Notes under the pieces: model-generated
Told to the model about the DNA's origin: nothing
The model's database searches: none
The model's input: the letters and a program-made list of their open reading frames with translations, nothing else
Assembly: GCA_903847405.1 (NCBI GenBank)
Contig: CAINDP010000007.1
Location: 1 to 48,968, forward strand
Direction of reading: 5' to 3'
Source of the DNA: an uncultured Myxococcales bacterium
Lineage (GTDB): Bacteria > Myxococcota_A > UBA9042 > DTJE01
Length of the DNA stretch: 48,968 nucleotides
Made by a program: the position numbers and the translations under genes
Shown here: positions 26,376 to 34,174 of the stretch, piece after piece
How the letters are laid out: each line of letters opens with the position of its first letter
Numbering within the stretch: the first letter of the stretch is position 1

Positions 26376-27174
26376 CGGCCTGCGGGTCGTGCATCGCGGC
26401 CCGCGGACGCCGGTCGTGGCGGTCGCCGGGCTGGATCTGGCCGTCGCCCCCGGCCGCGCCGTCGCCCTGGTGGGCGAATCGGGCAGCGGCAAGAGCACCG
26501 TGATCAACATCGTGCTGGGACTGCTGAACCGTGCCGAGGTTTCGGGCGCGGTGACGGTGGACGGCGTCGACATGCTGCGGGCGCCCCAGCGGGTCCTGCG
26601 GCGGATGCGCGGGCGCCGCATCGGCTTCGTGGGGCAGCAGTCCTTCGCCGCGTTCGATCCCCTGTTCCCGGTGGACGCCCAGTTGCGGGAAGCGTGGCGG
26701 GCGCACGCGGCGGGCGGGGCGACAGGCATGGACGCGGCGATTGCCGGGGCACTGGACGTGGCGGGCCTGGACCTGGCGGGGCTGGCGGCGGGCCTTCCGC
26801 CCCACCGGCTGTCGGGCGGGATGCTGCAGCGGGCGCAGGTGGCGGCCGCGTTGCTGCACCGGCCGCCGCTGGTGCTGGCCGACGAGCCCACGTCGGCGCT
26901 GGATGCCCTCCTGGCGCGGCGCCTGGCCGAGGCCCTGCGGGCCCTGCGGGACAATGGGACCGCGGTCCTGCTGGCGACGCACGACCTCGGGTTGGCGGCC
27001 CGGGTGGCCGACGAGGTCGTGGTGATGCGCGCCGGGACCGTGGTCGAGCGGGGACCCGTCGGGGAGGTCTTTGCGCGGCCCCGGGAGGCCTACACGGAAG
27101 CCCTGCTGGCCGCGCACCCGTCCCGGGGGCTTCTGTTGGATCGCCCCGAGGTCGTGGACGAGGCGGGAGCATGA
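26356..27174 (+). CDS. ABC transporter ATP-binding protein, peptide/nickel (DppD/OppD) type
   Basis: Length is 272 residues from ATG 26356; ATG 26362 is an alternative two codons in. Motifs in order: Walker A GESGSGKST, Q-loop region FVGQQSFAAFDPLFP, signature LSGGMLQRAQ, Walker B LVLADEP followed by D-loop TSALD, and H-loop THD. The FDPLFP stretch after the Q-loop is typical of the dipeptide/oligopeptide/nickel import family. The C-terminal PREAYTEALLAAHP is the family's usual tail. The gene overlaps both neighbours: 20 bp with the 129-residue gene, and by ATGA with the next ATPase. No permease or binding protein is nearby, so the partner membrane proteins must be encoded elsewhere. Confidence 0.92.
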   Translation: MTMLAIDGLRVVHRGPRTPVVAVAGLDLAVAPGRAVALVGESGSGKSTVINIVLGLLNRAEVSGAVTVDGVDMLRAPQRVLRRMRGRRIGFVGQQSFAAFDPLFPVDAQLREAWRAHAAGGATGMDAAIAGALDVAGLDLAGLAAGLPPHRLSGGMLQRAQVAAALLHRPPLVLADEPTSALDALLARRLAEALRALRDNGTAVLLATHDLGLAARVADEVVVMRAGTVVERGPVGEVFARPREAYTEALLAAHPSRGLLLDRPEVVDEAGA

Positions 27175-27992
27175 GCGGGGTGTCGCTGGAGATCCGGGGC
27201 CTGACCGTTCCTCGCGGACGGCCCGGCGACCCGCCGATCCTGGACGACGTGTCGCTGTCGATGGCGGCCGGCGTCCGCCACGGGCTGATCGGCGCCAGCG
27301 GTTCCGGGAAGTCGACGCTGCTGCGCGCGGTCCTGGGGCGCGTCCCTGCGGCTTGCGGCGCCGTCCGTGTCGGCGAATGGACGGTGCCCGCCGCGGACCG
27401 TGCGTCGTCGCGGATGCTGGCAAGAACCGTGGCGTGGATCCCCCAGGACGCGGCCGGCTCCCTGGACCCCTGCATGACCGCCCGGGAGGCCGTGGCCGAA
27501 GGGTTGCTGCTGCACGGGATCGCGTCGGGCCGGGAGGCCGGGCGTGTTGCCGCGGAGCACCTGGAACGGGTGGGAATTCCTGCCGACGCCTTCGATCGTC
27601 GGCCGGGCGAACTGTCGGGCGGGCAATCCCAGCGGGTCGCCGTGGCGCGGGCCCTGGCGACGGGTCCGGGCCTGGTGCTGGCCGACGAGCCCACGTCCGC
27701 CCTCGATCCCCTGCTGCAGGCCCGCCTGCTGCACCTGCTGTTCGAACGGTGCGCGGCGTCGGGCGCGACGGTCCTGCTGGTCGCCCACACCCTGGGGATC
27801 GTGCGCCGATTCTGCGACGCGGTGACGGTCCTCCAGGACGGTCGGATCGTGGAAACCGGGGCGACACCAGACGTGCTGGACCGCCCGGCCCACCCGGTCA
27901 CCCGGGCCCTGATCGCGGCCGAACTTCTGCCGATCCCGGAAGGCTCCCTCGCTGCGGCCCATCCCCCCTCGCCCCGCGGGCCCGTCGATTGA
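27171..27992 (+). CDS. ABC transporter ATP-binding protein, DppF/OppF type
   Basis: Length is 273 residues. The start overlaps the previous stop as ATGA, so translation is coupled. Walker A is GASGSGKST, the Q-loop stretch is WIPQDAAGSLDPCMT, the signature LSGGQSQRVAVARAL, Walker B and D-loop LVLADEP and TSALDP, and the H-loop AHTLG. The histidine is followed by T instead of the common D. The pair forms the usual two-ATPase arrangement of peptide or nickel importers, in which one DppD-like and one DppF-like subunit heterodimerise at the membrane. The substrate cannot be read from these genes. Confidence 0.92.
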   Translation: MSGVSLEIRGLTVPRGRPGDPPILDDVSLSMAAGVRHGLIGASGSGKSTLLRAVLGRVPAACGAVRVGEWTVPAADRASSRMLARTVAWIPQDAAGSLDPCMTAREAVAEGLLLHGIASGREAGRVAAEHLERVGIPADAFDRRPGELSGGQSQRVAVARALATGPGLVLADEPTSALDPLLQARLLHLLFERCAASGATVLLVAHTLGIVRRFCDAVTVLQDGRIVETGATPDVLDRPAHPVTRALIAAELLPIPEGSLAAAHPPSPRGPVD

Positions 27993-28053
27993 CGCTCCCG
28001 GCCGCCGGGCGTACCGTTCAATCCATGCGAATCCCCCCAGAAGGAAGGACATC

Positions 28054-30720
28054 ATGAAGAACATGTCGTTGGATTGTCCCGAGTCGGCTTCGTCTTCGGC
28101 GAGAGTTTCCTGCGGAAACCCATCGCCTGCGCCTGCGCGCTCGGGAGGAACCCTGGATTGTCCCGAGTCGGCTTCGTCTTCGGCGAGAGTTTCCTGCGGA
28201 AACCCATCGCCTGCGCCTGCGCGCTCGGGAGGAACACCGGTGATTGCCGTGGTGTTGGTCCTGCTGCTGTGCGCCTGCGGGGACAGCGGCGGTGGAGGGG
28301 TGACGGACAACGGCGGGAAGGACGTGATCCTTGCCGTGCCGGATCTGCCCGCCTTCACCCCCCCGGAGAAGAACGCGCTGGTCGGGCGCGTGCTGTCCTC
28401 GACCGGGCAGGGACTCGAGGGCGTGGCCGTGTCCGCCGACTCGGGCGGATCCGCCGTGACGAACTACGACGGGTACTACTTCATCGCCGACGTTCCGCCG
28501 CGGGACCGGATCGTCGTGTCCTTCCGGGAGGAGGGCTTCATCCCCGCCACCCGCTCGGGCGCCATGGTGCTGGATGGCCGTACCGTGGTCAACGCCGTGC
28601 TGCTGCCGCGGGTCGCGTCGAAGCCCCTGGGCGACGGCGCGGCCGTGTTCAGCCAGGGCACCGTGACCCTGGACAAGAGCGCCGTCGTGGACCTGAACGG
28701 CGTCCCCGTGACGGGCGACGTGCAGGTTCGCGCCACGCCCATTCCGACCCGGGGCGCGGGCGTCATCGCGGCGCCGGGCGACTTTTCCGCCACCACCCAG
28801 GCCGGCGCGACGGCGCAACTGGAAACCTACGCGATGTCGGACTACCAGGTGGTGGGCGAGGACGGCGCGGAACTGAAGATCGGCGCCGGGAAGACGGCCG
28901 ACATCGAAATGCTGCTGCCCGCGGACACGACGCTGGAGGAAGGCGACGTGTTGCCGGCGTGGCACTTCGATGACGTGACGGGACGCTGGATCGAGGAAGG
29001 GACGGGCACCGTCGTGAAGTACTCGGCAGACCCGACGCGGCTGGCGTTCAAGGCCACGGTCAGCCACTTTTCGACCTGGAACTGCGACAAGACCATGGAA
29101 ACGACCTGCATCTCGGGCACCGTGAAGCTGTGCGACGGGACGCCCGCACCGTCGGCCGACCTGTCGGCGCAGGGGGTTTCGTACGACGGTACCTCGGGGG
29201 GATTCGCGGGCCTGGACGGGACGTTCTGCGTCGCCGCCAAGACGGGTGCGACGGTGACGCTGGCCGCGGCCTCCGGGTACGGCGCCGCGCGCCTGGTGGC
29301 CGTGACCACGGTGCAGACGGGAACCGCCGCGTCGTCCTGCCCGGGGCCCTGCACCCAGGCGGACATCGTGCTTCCGTGCAGCCCGAAGGATTCGACGGTG
29401 GACTGCGACGACACGTGGTTCGCGGGATGCACCTCCTGCGTGCAGGGGCGCGTCGTGGACAAGGACGGGAATCCCCGGCCGGCCGTCCTGAAGGCGGCCG
29501 CCGGCAACAGCACGTTCACGGTCGTGACGGACCAGGCCGGGCACTACTGCGCGCCGGCCGCCAAGGGGGCGCTGGTGACGATCACCGCCAGCGGGCCCAG
29601 CGGGGAAACCGGGGCGATCACCACCGTGCCGCAGAACGCCGGCCAGTGTCCGGACTGCGAAACGGCGCCGGATCTGACGCTGAACGACGCGGTCCAGACG
29701 GGCACCGAAGGTCTCGACTTCGCGACGTGTCCGACGGACCTCGGCGGGCTGGCGTTGACCGGCCTGGTGGCCAACGGCAGCGATCCGCGCCTGGCGAAGA
29801 TCGACGGTGGATGGGTGACGCTGATCGACCGCGGGGCCACCATGGAAACGGGACGCTGGCAGCTGGCGATCAGCCTGGTGTCGTCGAAGTCCGTGGGCAT
29901 CGCGGGCGCCCCGATCGCGACGGTGGACCTGTACCTGGACGCGGCGCCGACGGCCGCGGCCACCTTTGACGTCGCCGACGGCGAGGGGTACGTGGTCCAG
30001 GGGAGCGCATGGTCGGCCGCCGGGTCGCTGACCGGCCTGGGCGGTGAAACCTACCAGTTGCAGGGCGGCACCAGTTCGCCGATCGGGTCGGGCCAGATCC
30101 GCTTTGACGGCGGGTTCGCGAACGTGGGTGACCCGGTGAAGGGCTCGTTCGTGCTGTCGCTGGTGCCGGGCTGCGCCCCGAAGGGCGCCTCGCTGAACCT
30201 CAAGGGGACGTTCGACACGACGGTGCATGCGTCGCCCAGCACGGTGCCCGACTTCTCGGGGGGCGTCGACTCGCCGGCGTTCAAGTACTGGAAGTGCTCG
30301 ATGTTCGACCTGTTCGTGACGGTCACGACGATGCAGTACTTCGAGGGGGCCATCCAGATGACCGTCGACGGCGTCATGGCCGCCACGGAAGCGAACCCGC
30401 TGGATACCGCGAAGTACGAATGGGAGCAGGACTCCCTGACGCTGGCCTTCTACGGCAAGGACACCACGCTGAGCCTGTCCGTGGAGCATCCGGTGGCGGG
30501 GGAGAACCTGGTGACCTACGGCACGCTGTTCTTCGCCGATTCGGAGTGCTACTACCAGCCCGCGGGCGGCAAGGTGGTCCTGGTTGCGTTCAACGGGGCC
30601 GAAACGGACCGGTGGCTGACCGGCACGTTCGACATCCAGTTCACGGCGGCCGCCGGATCCGTGGGGAACTGTCCGGACCGCCTGGTCGAAGGACAGTTCG
30701 GCGCGCCGGTGTGCCGCTAG
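28054..30720 (+). CDS. Large lipoprotein with carboxypeptidase-regulatory-like domains; signal peptide interrupted by two repeat copies
   Basis: Length is 888 residues from ATG 28054 (AAGGA 5 nt upstream). The predicted signal peptide is split: MKNMS, then 56 residues from two palindromic-element copies, then a hydrophobic stretch and lipobox LCAC. An alternative GTG 28240 has GGGAGG 7 nt upstream, but its product would lack a positive n-region (MIAVVLVLLLCAC). The body has a carboxypeptidase-regulatory-like beta-sandwich (about 106-165, GLEGVAVSADSGG, TNYDGYYFIADVP), then a FAM171/ZU5-like region ending in SHFSTWNCDK (about 345-355), and a second such beta-sandwich (about 465-520). The C-terminal 300 residues are beta-rich and unassigned. 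It probably acts at the outer surface; enzyme motifs are absent. Confidence 0.75.
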   Translation: MKNMSLDCPESASSSARVSCGNPSPAPARSGGTLDCPESASSSARVSCGNPSPAPARSGGTPVIAVVLVLLLCACGDSGGGGVTDNGGKDVILAVPDLPAFTPPEKNALVGRVLSSTGQGLEGVAVSADSGGSAVTNYDGYYFIADVPPRDRIVVSFREEGFIPATRSGAMVLDGRTVVNAVLLPRVASKPLGDGAAVFSQGTVTLDKSAVVDLNGVPVTGDVQVRATPIPTRGAGVIAAPGDFSATTQAGATAQLETYAMSDYQVVGEDGAELKIGAGKTADIEMLLPADTTLEEGDVLPAWHFDDVTGRWIEEGTGTVVKYSADPTRLAFKATVSHFSTWNCDKTMETTCISGTVKLCDGTPAPSADLSAQGVSYDGTSGGFAGLDGTFCVAAKTGATVTLAAASGYGAARLVAVTTVQTGTAASSCPGPCTQADIVLPCSPKDSTVDCDDTWFAGCTSCVQGRVVDKDGNPRPAVLKAAAGNSTFTVVTDQAGHYCAPAAKGALVTITASGPSGETGAITTVPQNAGQCPDCETAPDLTLNDAVQTGTEGLDFATCPTDLGGLALTGLVANGSDPRLAKIDGGWVTLIDRGATMETGRWQLAISLVSSKSVGIAGAPIATVDLYLDAAPTAAATFDVADGEGYVVQGSAWSAAGSLTGLGGETYQLQGGTSSPIGSGQIRFDGGFANVGDPVKGSFVLSLVPGCAPKGASLNLKGTFDTTVHASPSTVPDFSGGVDSPAFKYWKCSMFDLFVTVTTMQYFEGAIQMTVDGVMAATEANPLDTAKYEWEQDSLTLAFYGKDTTLSLSVEHPVAGENLVTYGTLFFADSECYYQPAGGKVVLVAFNGAETDRWLTGTFDIQFTAAAGSVGNCPDRLVEGQFGAPVCR
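28069..28151 (+). repeat. Palindromic element, first of two tandem in-frame copies
   Basis: Full 83-bp copy: TTGGATTG flank, outer stem TCCCGAG (28077-28083) and CTCGGGA (28140-28146), middle stem GGCGA/TCGCC, inner hairpin GTTTCC-TGC-GGAAAC, and GGAAC tail. It is read in frame with the lipoprotein as LDCPESASSSARVSCG plus a Pro/Ala-rich tail. The period to the next copy is 84 bp, exactly 28 codons. Confidence 0.92.
28154..28235 (+). repeat. Palindromic element, second tandem copy
   Basis: Core 28161-28230 is identical to the first copy in outer, middle and inner stems. It ends in GGGAGG 7 nt before GTG 28240. Identity between the copies indicates recent duplication. Confidence 0.92.
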
Positions 30721-30758
30721 GCGCGTTCCCGGGTCCGATCGAAAAGGAGCGGTGCACC

Positions 30759-31217
30759 ATGGCGGACATGTACAGCAAGATCTTCGTCGCCCGCTGGACG
30801 GACATGGACTTCAACGCGCACATGCGCAACACCGCCTACCTGGATCTGGCGGGGGACCTGCGGATGATGTTCTTCCAGGAACACGGGTTTCCCCCCCAGG
30901 AATTCGTCCGGCGGCACGTGGGGCCGGTGGTCCAGCGGGACGAACTGGAGTACTTCCGCGAGGTGCACCTGCTGGAGGAGGTCGTCGTGACCCTGGCCCT
31001 GTGCGGCCTCAGCCGGGACGGCTCGCGCTTCCGCATCCGGAACGAGTTCCTGAAGGAGGACGGGACGCGGGTGGCGCAGTTGAACAGCCTGGGGGGGTGG
31101 ATGGACCTGGAAACCCGGAAACTGGTGTCGCCGCCGCCTGCCCTGGCCGCCGCCCTGGACAGCCTCCCCCGGACCGACGATTTCGACGAAATCCTTGTCG
31201 AACGCGCCCGCAAGTAG
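30759..31217 (+). CDS. Acyl-CoA thioesterase of the hot-dog (4HBT) family
   Basis: Length is 152 residues. ATG 30759 follows AAGGAG by 9 nt. The motif ARWTDMDFNAHMRNTAYLDLAGDLR (shown here only as DMDFNAHMRNTAYLD) matches the 4HBT active-site pattern, where an Asp and the following helix bind the CoA thioester. LGGWMDLETRKLVSPP matches the usual C-terminal strand. It is a single hot-dog domain and would act as a dimer or tetramer in the cytoplasm. The substrate is unknown. It follows the lipoprotein by 38 bp and converges with the Fe-S protein gene. Confidence 0.9.
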   Translation: MADMYSKIFVARWTDMDFNAHMRNTAYLDLAGDLRMMFFQEHGFPPQEFVRRHVGPVVQRDELEYFREVHLLEEVVVTLALCGLSRDGSRFRIRNEFLKEDGTRVAQLNSLGGWMDLETRKLVSPPPALAAALDSLPRTDDFDEILVERARK

Positions 31218-31247
31218 CCCGCGTTCCGCGCCGTTACGGGCGCCTTC

Positions 31248-32570
31248 CTACGTCGCCTTGGCCATCCATCCCTGCGGGCTCTTCTTGAATCCGTCCAGCG
31301 CCAGCCGGACGAAGGTGGACTTGACCTGCTCGCGGGCCAGGGCGGCCTTCGTCGGCGGCAGCGTCAGGATCATCCGCACCAGCGCGTTCAGCACGCGATG
31401 GCTGAGGCGCTTCGGGTCGTCGAAGAGCAGGTTCTGCAGCTTCCCGCGCTCCAGCGCCTGCAGCATCATCTTTTCCATCATCGATTCCGGCGTGTGGAAG
31501 CGGGCGGCGTTCTTCTTCAGGGACAGCGCGTCGAACTTGCAGTGGGGCACGCACACCCCGCAGCCCAGGCAGGTGTCGGCGTTCACGACGGCCTGCGTCT
31601 TGCGCCTGGGCGCGCGGCCGGAGGGCGACGCCGGGACCAGGCGGATGGCTTCGACGGGGCAGGCCTTCACGCACTTGTTGCAGCCGTTGCAGCCGTCCTG
31701 ATCCGCCTCGGCCAGCCAGCCCGACGTGATGATCGCCTCGCGATTCTTCAGCAGGCGGATGCCTTCCAGGATTTCGCAGCAGCAGGGGCAGCAGTTGCAG
31801 ATGAAGGTGGGGCGCTGCTTCACGTTGTCGCACATCTGGACCATGCCGCGTGCCCGCGAGTCCGCCAGGATTTCCAGCGCGCGGGCCTTGTCGATGCGCC
31901 GGGCCATGCCGTTGCGGATGAGGTACTCGGCGCCGACGCCCAGGCTGAGGCAACTGTCGGGGGGGTAGTCACAGCCGTTGCCCAGGCGGCGCGCGACGTG
32001 ACGGCAATAGCACAGTCCTTCGGCCCAGGAGCCGGCCCCTTCGACGATCGCGGTGCCCCGCTCCCAGTCCAGGATCTCGGTGTGGCTGGACGGGGGCAGC
32101 ACGTCCTCGTTCACCAGCGGGCGCGTCAGGAAGGTCGGGCCCTCGAACATCATCCGGGCGAAGGCCTGGTCCGGGTCCGCCCGCAGGTAGTCCCACATCA
32201 GCCGCGCGACCTTGTCCTGATCGATGTCGGTGCGCATCCGGTTCATGCTGAACTCGAAGAAACCGACCATCGGAGGGTTCAGGAAGTAGACGGTCTTGCC
32301 GTCGGGCCGTTCCAGGTCGAACACCAGCCCGCGCTGGGCGAGGCTGTCCAGGATCGCCTGCGTTGCCGGCACGTCCAGGCCGGCCAGCGTGGCGATCCGG
32401 CGCGTGCCGGACAGCTTCATCGGCATCACGGACGCCACCTGGGCTTCCTGGGGCGAAAACAGTTCCGCCAGCAGCGGGAACAGGGCAGGGTGGTCCGGCA
32501 GGCCGATGGACCCCTTCTGCAGGCGCAGTTGGAAGTTGCGGTACTCCTTTCGACCGGGGTCGTGCGACAT
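31248..32570 (-). CDS. Winged-helix/2x[4Fe-4S] ferredoxin-type protein
   Basis: Length is 440 residues. ATG 32570, with GAGG upstream, is preferred over the upstream in-frame TTG. The N-terminal third looks like a winged helix (GTRRIATLAGLDVPATQAI, then LAQRGLVFDL). The middle has two unusual clusters of cysteines: CYCRHVARRLGNGCDYPPDSC and CNCCPCCCEIL. The C-terminal half holds two classic [4Fe-4S] ferredoxin motifs, CNGCNKCVKACP and CLGCGVCVPHC. This combination is common in anaerobic and deltaproteobacterial genomes as an uncharacterised electron-transfer protein. Partner and role are not known. A good -10 box (TAGAAT, 32599-32594) lies upstream. Confidence 0.8.
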   Translation of the reverse strand: MSHDPGRKEYRNFQLRLQKGSIGLPDHPALFPLLAELFSPQEAQVASVMPMKLSGTRRIATLAGLDVPATQAILDSLAQRGLVFDLERPDGKTVYFLNPPMVGFFEFSMNRMRTDIDQDKVARLMWDYLRADPDQAFARMMFEGPTFLTRPLVNEDVLPPSSHTEILDWERGTAIVEGAGSWAEGLCYCRHVARRLGNGCDYPPDSCLSLGVGAEYLIRNGMARRIDKARALEILADSRARGMVQMCDNVKQRPTFICNCCPCCCEILEGIRLLKNREAIITSGWLAEADQDGCNGCNKCVKACPVEAIRLVPASPSGRAPRRKTQAVVNADTCLGCGVCVPHCKFDALSLKKNAARFHTPESMMEKMMLQALERGKLQNLLFDDPKRLSHRVLNALVRMILTLPPTKAALAREQVKSTFVRLALDGFKKSPQGWMAKAT

Positions 32571-32636
32571 CGGGACACCTCGCAAATCGGAGTGATTCTA
32601 TCCTGAGGCGGTCGTGAGGTGGAAACGGGAATTCGG

Positions 32637-33938
32637 TCAGGAATGCGCGGCAGGGGCGTCCGCCAGGGCACGGACGCGGTCCAGGACCTCGCGGTGCCCG
32701 GACACGCGATAGCGGCCGCCGTCCTCGTCGTACGATTCTTCCAGCACCACGCAGGTCGAGTACATCAGGGCCCGCACGGCGCCCTGGTCGTGGCGCAGGA
32801 CGAACCAGGCCTCCTCGATGGCGCCCTGGAAGATGGCGACCAGTTCGCCATGGACACGGGCCACGTCGGCCTCGGACTTGGCCGAAATCATCCATGCGTC
32901 GGGGTAGGCCGCGCGCAGGGCAGCCAGCCGGGCCGGGTCGTCGATGCGGTCGCACTTGTTCAGGACCAGCCGCGTCGGCGTGTCCCCGGCGCCGATCTCG
33001 GCCAGGACGTCGTGCGTCGTCTGCTTCTGGGCCTCGAAGGCCGGGTCCGAGGCGTCCACCACGTGCAGCAGCAGCGAGGATTCCAGGGTTTCGTCCAGGG
33101 TGGACTTGAAGGACGCCACGAGGTCGTGGGGCAGGTTCCGGATGAAGCCGACCGTGTCCGACACCAGGATGCGCGGGTCGGCCGGCGGGTGCAGGGCGCG
33201 GACCGTCGTGTCCAGCGTGGCGAACAGCTTGTCGGCCACGTACACGTCGCTGCCGGTCAGGGCCCGCATCAGGGTGGACTTGCCGGCGTTCGTGTACCCG
33301 ACCAGGGCCACGCGGCGCAGATCCTGGCGGCGGGACCGCTGGGTGATGCGTTCCTGCTCGATCCGGACCAGGTCCTCGCGCAGTTCGGCGATGCGGTCGC
33401 GGACCTTTCGGCGGTCCAGTTCGATGTGCGTTTCGCCGGACCCCTTGGACCCGATGCCGCCCTGCTGGCGACTGCCCTTGCCCTTGTTCATTTCACGGAG
33501 GCGCGGCGCCATGTAGGCCAGGCGGACAATTTCCACCTGGACGCGGGCCTCCCGCGTCTTGGCGTGACGGTGGAAGATTTCCAGGATGACGGCGGTGCGG
33601 TCCAGCACGTCCGCCTTGACCGCCTTGCCCAGTTCCCGCGCCTGGGAGGGCCGGACCTCGTGGTCCACCAGCACGACCTGGTTGCGCTTGGGATGGGCCT
33701 CGCGATCGGCCTCCAGGAGGGCCGCCAGTTCCACGACCTTGCCCGGCCCCATGTAGGTGGCCGAGTCGAAATGGTGCAGCTTCTGGACCTGCCGGTCGAT
33801 CACCTCGAGGCCCAGGGTCTTGGCCAGGCGGTACAGTTCGGCGAGGGAGGCGTTGACCTCCTCCTCCGTGACGTTGGGCAGTTGCACGGCGGCCAGCAGG
33901 GCGCGGGGCGGGGCATCGTCGTCGAACACGTCGAACAC
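32637..33938 (-). CDS. hflX: GTPase HflX
   Basis: Length is 433 residues from GTG 33938 (GGAGG 4 nt upstream); an upstream extension of the frame runs through the hairpin repeat and is rejected. The N-terminal HflX domain carries VIDRQVQKLHHFDSATYMGPGK and FHRHAKTREARVQVEIVRLAYM, followed by the glycine-rich QQGGIGSKGSGETHIELDRR stretch. The G domain has G1 GYTNAGKST, G3 DTVGFI and G4 NKCD. HflX is a ribosome-associated GTPase that splits stalled or stressed 70S ribosomes. The gene is divergent from the double adenylate kinase gene, with hairpin repeat A between them. Confidence 0.95.
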   Translation of the reverse strand: MFDVFDDDAPPRALLAAVQLPNVTEEEVNASLAELYRLAKTLGLEVIDRQVQKLHHFDSATYMGPGKVVELAALLEADREAHPKRNQVVLVDHEVRPSQARELGKAVKADVLDRTAVILEIFHRHAKTREARVQVEIVRLAYMAPRLREMNKGKGSRQQGGIGSKGSGETHIELDRRKVRDRIAELREDLVRIEQERITQRSRRQDLRRVALVGYTNAGKSTLMRALTGSDVYVADKLFATLDTTVRALHPPADPRILVSDTVGFIRNLPHDLVASFKSTLDETLESSLLLHVVDASDPAFEAQKQTTHDVLAEIGAGDTPTRLVLNKCDRIDDPARLAALRAAYPDAWMISAKSEADVARVHGELVAIFQGAIEEAWFVLRHDQGAVRALMYSTCVVLEESYDEDGGRYRVSGHREVLDRVRALADAPAAHS

Positions 33939-34056
33939 GGGACCTCCGGGACTGGGGGCGGCCGCGTGGCACGGGAGCCACGGCGCGACGAAGGACTTGT
34001 ACCCTGTTTCGCCGTGGCGGGGAAGCGGATGCCGGGCCCTGCCGCCATCCGGGGCG

Positions 34057-34132
34057 GGAAAATGGGGACGGAAGGAAAATGGGGACAGACACCAATTTCC
34101 CCTGAGGAAATTGGTGTCTGTCCCCATTTTCC
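34057..34132. repeat. Large inverted-repeat hairpin, copy A
   Basis: A perfect 27-bp inverted repeat (34074-34100 and 34106-34132) with a 5-nt loop CCTGA. Arms begin GGAAAATGGGGACAGACACC. A 13-bp partial copy of the arm start, GGAAAATGGGGAC, precedes it at 34057-34069. It lies in the 236-bp divergent gap between hflX and the double adk. The design resembles REP/BIME-type elements mobilised by RAYT transposases; no transposase is present in the window. Confidence 0.95.
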
Positions 34133-34174
34133 CCGCGGCGGGTATCATTCGTCTGTCCGGAGTGAAGAAGCAAC

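Noticed and set aside
33939-34148. N-terminal extension of HflX through hairpin A
   Set aside because: The frame is open by chance; GTG 33938 has a good ribosome site and gives the normal HflX start.
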